Positions 57,339 through 64,000 of a DNA stretch of 64,000 nucleotides are shown here, one piece after another (the first letter of the stretch is position 1; every line of letters starts with the position of its first letter). Made by a program: the position numbers and the translations under genes. Location of the stretch: NCBI GenBank assembly GCA_022376925.1, contig JAIOJX010000005.1, positions 155,573,501 through 155,637,500 of the forward strand. The letters run 5' to 3'. The notes under the pieces were generated by a model, which saw only the letters and a program-made list of their open reading frames with translations, had not been told where the DNA came from and did not search any database. Origin of the DNA: Tragulus kanchil (taxonomy: Eukaryota > Chordata > Mammalia > Artiodactyla > Tragulidae).

Positions 57339-58060
57339 AGATCAAGAAACAGGCAAATGGGTGTATCAATTAGAAATCAATTCAACTACCTGTACCTCAA
57401 AGACACAAAACAATAGTAGCTAAAACAAGACAGATGCTTATTGCTATTGTAAAAGACATTCAAAGATGAGCCAACCACACAAACAGGGTGAGTCTTGAGT
57501 GTCACAGACCTGGGTTCCTTCCAGTTCATGTCTCTTCCTGGTGGCTCAGAGGATAAAGAAGCTGCCTGCCATGCAGGAGACGTGGGTTTGATCCCTGGGT
57601 CAGGAAGATCCCTTGGAGAAGGGCATGGCTACTCACGCCAGTATTCTTGCCTGGAGAATTCCACGGACAGAGGAGCCTGGTGGGCTACAAAGAGTTGGAC
57701 ATGACTGAGTGACTCACACTAACTATACTTGGCGTGTGACTGCCAATGCGTGGTCCAAAAGGCCTGCCAGGGCCCAGCCTTTGCATCCATATTCCAACTA
57801 ACGTGTGAAGAGCAAAGAAATTATGAAAATTCTGCCTTCTCCTTTTCAGGAAGACTGCACAGAAGTCCCACGTAACATTTCCGCTTGGGTTTCATTGGCC
57901 GGAATCTCGTCATAGGACCATACCTGACTACAGGGGTGATGGCAATACAGTTTTATGCGGAAGCTGAGTTTCAGACCCTGTGCTCAGCCAAGGGAGTAGC
58001 TGCTACAGGAGAAGGAGAAGTGGATATTTTATAGACACTTAGCAGTCTTTGCCATTTTCT
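57339..58060. repeat. Old interspersed repeat, family unassigned
   Basis: 'gacagatgcttattgctatt' and 'ttcattggccggaatctcgt' resemble a widespread old mammalian repeat read across the Bov-tA at 57534-57718. I cannot name the family. Confidence 0.4.
57534..57718 (+). mobile_element. Bov-tA SINE
   Basis: 'ctggtggctcagaggataaa', 'gggtttgatccctgggtcag', 'gagaattccacggacagagg' and 'agttggacatgactgagtga' mark a full element. Confidence 0.92.
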
Positions 58061-60560
58061 CTTGACTTTAAAGGTGCCGATCACCAGGACGATAGGAATT
58101 ATCATCTGGGAGGTGTATCACAGAAGGTGGATCCTGGCGTAAACATCTAAGGCAGAAGCCCAGGTTTCTAGACTTGGGGAAGCGGAAGATGTGGCCAACG
58201 GCTTGAGTCAGGAGCTTCAGGAGTGCAGCACGACAGCGGCGCTGCCTGCCCTGGACCTTACAACTTCCTGTGCCCTTGGCCCGAGGCAAGTCCAAACCTT
58301 AGAGGCTAAGTTATCCAGCTGTGGGATTTGGCAGCCCAGAAACAAGGAGCCGGGCTGCTCATTACACCAGGCACGTGGTCTGGGAGAAAGGGAGAGTAAG
58401 CAAATAGAAAATGTCAGGTGCCTGGACCTAGGACGGAAAAGTCTGGACTCCTGATCAGGAGCAGAGGCTGGCTCATGGCCTCAGGGTGGGTCCCAAGAGA
58501 GGGCAGAGCTTGGCGTTCTTGAGGAATGGGCGGAGGGGCATCTTGGAAGCTGCCTAATAGCACCCCCTCCCAATAGAAATGGTGTTCCAAACAGAATAAA
58601 GCTGGAGAGGCAAAACAAAGCTATTCCACTGAATAAATGGTCTGCATTAAAGCGGCCAGAATAGCGATGAATTAAACATCAGGTCTGAATGAAGGGAAAA
58701 TGCCATGATTTATAATTGCTTCAGGCAGGAAGCAGGCTCGGAGAGAGGCTGCGTCTCCACCAGGGACCAGGTTTCCCCACAGAGCCGCGGAAGCATGCAG
58801 AGGAGATGTGGGCTGCCTTTCGGGTGGGAAGACTGGGATGAAGTCTTCTAGAAAAGCAGGCAGCCTGGGGAGATGAAAGGAATATGTTCAGGCATCCAGG
58901 AGGCCCAGCTGCAGCTTAGCTCTGCGTGACCTTGGCTAGGTTCCCCAGCATCTCTGACCTCCTTCAGCCACCTGTCTGATGGAGAAGATGATGCCTGTCT
59001 CTTCTCACTTGGTCCCAGGGAGGATGAAGGCAGGTGATGGGTGATCCAGGGCTTTGTGAATGTAGTGTGCTGTCCCTACGTCTTGGTCCCAGCACTGCCG
59101 TGAAGGCAGTGAAGACACCCGTGCTGAGTCTTCTGGTTTTCCTTGGGTGAACAGGGTTTGGGGCAGCAGAAGGCAGGAAGGGGTAGAACAAGATGGATTG
59201 GCAAACGCTGGGAAATGCTGCTCAGAAGGTGCCCATCAGAACAGCTCCCTGGTGTCCGATGGGTTCCCCTTCCTGCAGGCAGTGGGGTGTTGTGGTTGAG
59301 ATCCTGGGGGCTGGGCTTGGCGTCCCAGCTCACCCTAACCACCCACATATGCAGGTGACCCCAGGCAAGTTAGGAAGTGTCTTGTGCCTCAGTTCCTTCC
59401 TCTGTCAGAGGAGCGCAGTCACAGTACCTCACTGCAGACTGTCCTTGTGAGGAGTTAGCGAGTTAACACAAGTAAAACCCTTGCAGTGCTGCCTGCCACT
59501 TAGACACTTCCCTGTAATTGCTCACTCTTATTAAGTTTCTAATACTGAGCATATCCACTGAATGTGTGAAAAAGAAGCCGTGAACTGGCTTCACAGGCTC
59601 AGGAAGGCTGCCAAAGCCCCGTGACTCATGCTGGGCTCCGTGCAGGACGTTCCTGGGGATCCTGTTAAAATGCAGGTTCTGAGTCAGCAGGTCCACGGTG
59701 GAGCCTGGCTTCTGCATTTCTAACCAGCTCCTAGAAGACGCTGGAGCACACACTGGATGCTCCTGGTTGAATCCCCATGGTTCCCTCCTCCCCCAGTCCT
59801 ATCTAGGGCTATTTCAGGAGGCTGTAGGGTCAGCATGTCTGTACAGCTCCACCCCAGCCCATCCCACCCCCACTGCCCCCCTGCTCCCAACCCCCGCCCA
59901 GAGCCGCCTTCCTGAGGGAGGGAATCATCCACATACAAGAGGGATGCGTCTTGATTTCCAACTGACAGGAGTTTATCAGCTCACAGAAAACCACCCAAAG
60001 GCTCAGGCAATCTGTCTTGCCGGGATATTCCTGGTCTATTACAAATGACACAGAAATCCATTCCTAAAACTTTCCAGCAGCTGACAATGGTACCAGGGCT
60101 GCTGGGAGAAAATTGGTGAGTGGGCGGGCGCAGCTGTGGGCAGATTCCCCACTGGACGCCTGGATCCTGGGGGGAGGCTGGCAAGCCTGTCCCTCGTGGA
60201 CTGCGTGCCTGGGAGCAGCTAACCCTCCCTGAGCCTGACTTCCACAGCAGGAAGTGGGCATCACAAAGCCCCTCCCTGCTTTATAGAGCAGTGTGTACAG
60301 GAATAAAAAGTTATGTTGACTGTCAAGTGAAGAAAGCAAATTGCAAAAAAAAAATATGAATTCCATAAAAAAAACCAATAATACACATTTTCAAACTCAT
60401 GGGACAGTCTAGAAGAAAATAGACCCCAGGTCGTAGTTATCTCTGGGAGGGAGAGATGAGGCTAGGAGGGCCTTTCTACTGTCAATATTGTGGATTTCTA
60501 TATTGTTTGATTTTTAAAATAGTGAATGTGCTTCATGTATGTAATCTGAAAGCCTCCATT
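58060..60560. other. Unassigned unique sequence with MIR pieces
   Basis: 58600-58720 is AT-balanced and non-repetitive ('agcgatgaattaaacatcag'), conserved-element-like. MIR pieces lie at 58905-59035 and 59286-59508. Elsewhere nothing is recognised; frames are not convincing. Confidence 0.35.
59286..59508 (+). repeat. MIR, nearly full length
   Basis: 'ttgtggttgagatcctgggg', 'cctcagttccttcctctgtc', 'gtgaggagttagcgagttaa' and 'aaaacccttgcagtgctgcc' follow the MIR consensus from its 5' part to the 3' end. Confidence 0.85.
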
Positions 60561-60561
60561 T

Positions 60562-60882
60562 AGGGTTTCCCTGTTGGCTCAGTGGTAGAGTCCACCTGCC
60601 AGTGCAGGAGATGCAGGTTCAATCCCGGGGTCAGGAAGATCCCATGTGTGGCGGAGCAGTGAAGTCAACTATTGAGTCTGTGCTCTAGATCCTGAGATCA
60701 CAAAGACTGAACCCTCATGCCGCAACTCTGGAAACCTGTGCCCTATAGCCCATGTTCAACAACAAGAGAAGACACTTCAGTGAGAAGCCCATGCACCATA
60801 ACTAGAGTGTAGCCCCCACTCACCTCAACTAGAGAAAATCTCTTGCAATGATGACCCAGCACAATTAATAAATGAATTAAAA
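60562..60882 (+). mobile_element. CHR-2-type SINE, full length
   Basis: 'gtttccctgttggctcagtg' head, 'gttcaatcccggggtcagga' B box, 'caacaagagaagacacttca', 'gtgtagcccccactcacctc' and 'caactagagaaaatctcttg' body, ending in an 'aataaatgaattaaaa' tail. It has the ordinary body. Confidence 0.88.
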
Positions 60883-61019
60883 GTTTATAGAACTGTTCAC
60901 AAAAAAAACCTCTTTCCGTTTAAAACAATCTTCTTACAGATGACCAGATTTATAGGTCAGTGTGGAGAGAGAGCACTTGGCACTGTCCCTTCTCCTGGCC
61001 GGCACAGATCCTAGACTCT

Positions 61020-61135
61020 GGGGTCAGAGAGCCTGGATGAGAGTTTTGCCTTGTCACTCACTAGCTGTCAAAGTGGACAGGTCCCTACACCTCAGGAAGC
61101 CCTGGCTTCCTAGTCAACAAACTGAAAAATACCAC
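61020..61135 (+). repeat. MIR fragment
   Basis: 'gtcagagagcctggatgaga', 'ttgtcactcactagctgtca' and 'cctcaggaagccctggcttc' match the MIR 5' half. Confidence 0.6.
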
Positions 61136-61329
61136 CTAAACCAGGAGGCCAGCATCCCTAGTACCAGTGAGGACAGAATGAGACCCACTCCAAACAGGAA
61201 GAAGGAAAAGGGGGAGGAAGGGGAGGATAGGATTACAAGAGGAGCTGGGAACCCCATTAAGCTCTCATTCCTCTGACAGGCAAGGAAAGGAAGAGATCCT
61301 GTTGCCCAGACCATGGCATAGTTCTGATT

Positions 61330-61672
61330 ACAAACCCCCACTCCAGTCTGAAAACTGTCATGCCTCTGAGCCTTGCTCATGCTGTTCCCACTCCCTGGGA
61401 TGCCTTTTCCTCCACCTGGCTACTTCCTGCTTACCTTTCAAGACTTGGCTCCTCCAGGAATCCTCCCTGAGCTTCTTGCCACAGTTGGAGAATGATGGCT
61501 CCTCCTGGGTGTTCTTTCAATGGTCTACATTTCTCTTAACTCCCTCGGCTCACCCCTTTGCATAGGAAATTACTAGTTTCCTTGTTTGTTTCCCATTTAG
61601 GACTGAGAATTGGGCAGGTGTGGGTCTCATTCACTTTTAATCCCTGGCATCTGGTACAGTGCCAGACATGTA
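61330..61672 (+). mobile_element. L2 LINE 3' end
   Basis: 'tgctgttcccactccctggg', 'cttacctttcaagacttggc', 'ggaatcctccctgagcttct' and 'aatccctggcatctggtaca' follow L2 3' coding and UTR order. Confidence 0.8.
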
Positions 61673-62017
61673 TTTTGGTCTATCTTTCAGCTTTCTATAC
61701 CTTTTGATTTAAGCTCCTGAGATTATCCTGAGATTTCCTAGTCGTGCTAATGTGAATCCTTCTGTCCTATAAGAAAGTGGGAAATAGGAGACGGTGGGAT
61801 TTCTAGGGTGGCAGTGATGGCACAGTGCCCTCTAGTGGCCAGGAGTAGGGGTGGCTGCAGCATTCAGGTGGGAGAAAGATGGTAGGGGTCAGGTGGAATT
61901 GGGGAGCTCCGATAAGATCAATGACCCTCCCTAGAAACAATTAAGCAGGGAGGGGATGCTGTATCAGATCCAAGTAGGAGCTGTGGTTTGGCTTAAAATC
62001 TCTACATAATTAAAAGG
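61673..62017. other. Unassigned sequence
   Basis: Nothing recognised. Confidence 0.3.
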
Positions 62018-62293
62018 AATTCATTGGAAGGACTGATGCTGAAGCTCCAATACTTTGAGTATCTGATGTGAAGAGATGATTCATTGGAAAAGAGCCTGAT
62101 GTTGGGAAAAAGAGAAGGCAGAAGGAAAAGGGAATGACAGAGGACAAGATGGTCGGATGCCATCACTGAGGCAATCAACATGAGTTTGAGCAAGCTCCAG
62201 GAAACGGTGAAGAACAGGGAGGCCTGGCGTGTTGCAGTCCATGAGGTCTCAGAGGCAGACATGACTGAGTGACTGAACTGAACTGAACTGAAG
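62018..62293 (+). mobile_element. BovB LINE 3' end
   Basis: Sense BovB: 'ggactgatgctgaagctcca', 'cattggaaaagagcctgatg', 'gcctggcgtgttgcagtcca' and the typical 'tgaactgaactgaactga' 3' terminus. It is only ~275 bp, 5'-truncated. Confidence 0.93.
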
Positions 62294-62804
62294 CAAGAGG
62301 AAGCCCAGAGGCCACCCCCTTGTGGAAAGAAGGAGGCAGCCGCATGGAGGTGCCTCAGGGCAGTGCCCAGGAGCAAAAACATCCTATAGGTTTGTCTCTG
62401 GATGACAGACATATTTCTCTTGCTCAGACCTTGACCTAGGCCAGAGAACAGAGGTCCTTCAGCTAGCGGACTGGATTCATTTTCTCTTGCAGGAAAATCA
62501 TATTTGAAAGTCCCCTGCTCCTCCCAGCATCTGTCCGGTCCTGACATCAGGAGTCCATGAGGCTTCCTTACTTCTCTATGACCCGCTCTCTGAAACCTGT
62601 CCCAGGGCCATGGTTAGAACATGGCATCTGCTCCAGCAGATGTGAAGTCATTTCCTAGGAATATATCCATGCAGGATAAAACTAGGGAAAGTGTCAAATA
62701 CCGAATTACTCAAACAATGCTTTTTCTTCGGGTCACGCGAGGAATTTCCAAACCCAAAGAAGTCATCTTGTCCAATCCCCTGCTTCAGATCCACATAAAC
62801 CAGA
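62294..62804. other. Unassigned sequence
   Basis: No repeat or gene recognised. Confidence 0.3.
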
Positions 62805-64000
62805 GTAGGTAGGACCTGGTTAGGATCCTCTCCTTTCTGGTCATGTGATGCCAGTGGCATTCTCAGGGCTCTTTCATCTTTCATCACCTCTAGGATCTCA
62901 CATTTACCACTTGCCCTTTGTGCCTGGTCCTTTATGGGGCCAGGAAGACGTGTCCTGATAAGAGGGACAGCCAAGGGAGGTGATGACATCACCAGAAGTC
63001 CACCGCCTCCTCCTACCTCTCACTCCCTTTTAACGGAGGATTGCTGCCTGGAGTCTAACTTAAGTCTTTCTTGCTGCTATAGGAACCCAGGTTCCCTCTT
63101 CCTGTCTCCCTGAGCCAGAGAGGTGCTCATTAGCCTCTGCCTGCCTCCCCCAGCCCCGTTTAACTCCCACCCACCCCCTAGGCTTTTTCTACAAACTCTA
63201 TTTTTTCCCATCCTTTCTCCTATTGGTGCTGGCTCCCCTCCAAACCTGCCAAATCCTTCTTAAATGTAACAGCTAAAATAAGATGCCTGGAGAAGGCCAA
63301 GTGCCGTGGGATGATCGCACCATGTCTTGCATGAGCTGCTTCCTCCTTCCTGGGCCCTGTGTCGGTGGTGGAGGCCGGCCCCTCCCTGAGGATGCGATCA
63401 GGCTCGTGGTCCTATGATCCTGGGTCCCCTTGGGTTTTTTCCTCACCTCCTCACAGACTGGCAGGGCTTGTGCTTCACTTCTGAAAGCCCTGCCTTATAT
63501 TTCACCTGTCCTAAGTGGATTGTTTTCCTAATCCATCAAGCTTCTCCTGAGTTATAGCCGACCTCCCTTGGATGGAGTGTTTTCCTTCTAGTGCTCCAGT
63601 CTAAGCCAGGTTCTAGTTCTGATCTTGCCTGTATTCATTTTTTATTCACTCACCCATTTGATCAATAGCTACTTTCCTTCTTTGTGCCAGTCACTCTACG
63701 AGCTTGGGGATAATGCCACGGTACTAAGGCAGTTTCTGGCCTCCGTGGAGATCACAGTCTCAGTGAGGACCACAGAAATGCAACCAGGTCTGCCCCGGTG
63801 GAAGGCCTGCAGAGGCACGTAAGAGGGAGCTGATAGAATGGGAGGAATTTGGCCAAAATAAGCTGTGTTCAGAGTTCAAACCAAATAAACCAAAAAAGTA
63901 GGTACCTGGTTAGGATCCTCTCCTTTCTGGTCATGTGATGCCAGTGGCATTCTCAGGGCTCTTTCATCTTTCATCACCTCTAGGATCTCACATTTACCAC
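62805..64000. repeat. Tandem duplication 18 (offset 1090 bp), cut by window end
   Basis: Copy 1 is 62805-63897. Copy 2 starts at 63898 and runs off the window after about 100 bases, all matching 62805-62910 apart from three bases lost near its start ('gtaggtacctgg' against 'gtaggtaggacctgg'). The copy 1 interior holds no recognised gene. Confidence 0.93.

Noticed and set aside
1..64000. The many 60-180 codon open frames as genes
   Set aside because: They overlap on both strands, lie largely in repeats, lack splice context and recognisable domains, and recur only because of the duplications.

Overview
The window is mammalian nuclear DNA from a ruminant. The evidence is its repeat content: BovB (RTE) LINE 3' ends, Bov-tA/Bov-A2 SINEs, tRNA-Glu SINEs of the CHR-2 type, old L1, L2, MIR and an MLT1-like LTR. 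No protein-coding gene can be named with confidence. The long list of 60-180 codon open frames is what random and repeat-derived DNA gives. Gene-like signals are limited to three exon candidates (a minus-strand terminal exon near 4445-5056, a 47-nt exon at 33242-33288, a 48-nt exon at 53890-53937), one unassigned minus-strand frame (51295-51633), and a few promoter-like or conserved-looking non-coding blocks.

The dominant structure is a set of 18 direct tandem duplications, each of about 1.02-1.17 kb (17 complete, the last cut by the window end). They begin near 2184, 3968, 8252, 10056, 12577, 16636, 20207, 22156, 25381, 30423, 32391, 36141, 40856, 43554, 47263, 51570, 55156 and 62805. The duplicated sequences are unrelated to one another and ignore repeat and exon boundaries. 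The two copies are almost identical inside. Differences (homopolymer indels, small deletions, short unmatched filler) sit mostly in the last tens of bases of copy 1 and the first one or two hundred bases of copy 2. The simplest reading is unmerged overlapping contig ends in the assembly. If so, about 18.7 kb of the window is false duplication and the real locus is near 45 kb.

Layout: 1-7900 is mostly unique DNA with two SINEs, a possible minus-strand 3' terminal exon and a GC/CCAAT promoter-like patch near 7050-7140. 7930-24400 is AT-rich and made largely of antisense L1 pieces, an MLT1-like LTR, a BovB 3' end and nested SINEs. 24400-33000 holds L2, MIR and SINEs in more GC-rich DNA. 33000-64000 is GC-richer, repeat-poor DNA with scattered SINEs, two more BovB 3' ends, GT microsatellites and several blocks that look like conserved non-coding sequence, resembling intronic or intergenic DNA of a large gene.

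A second notable point is a tRNA-derived SINE variant. It is present at five independent loci with 8-13 bp target-site duplications and shares a 3' region unlike the usual CHR-2 3' half.
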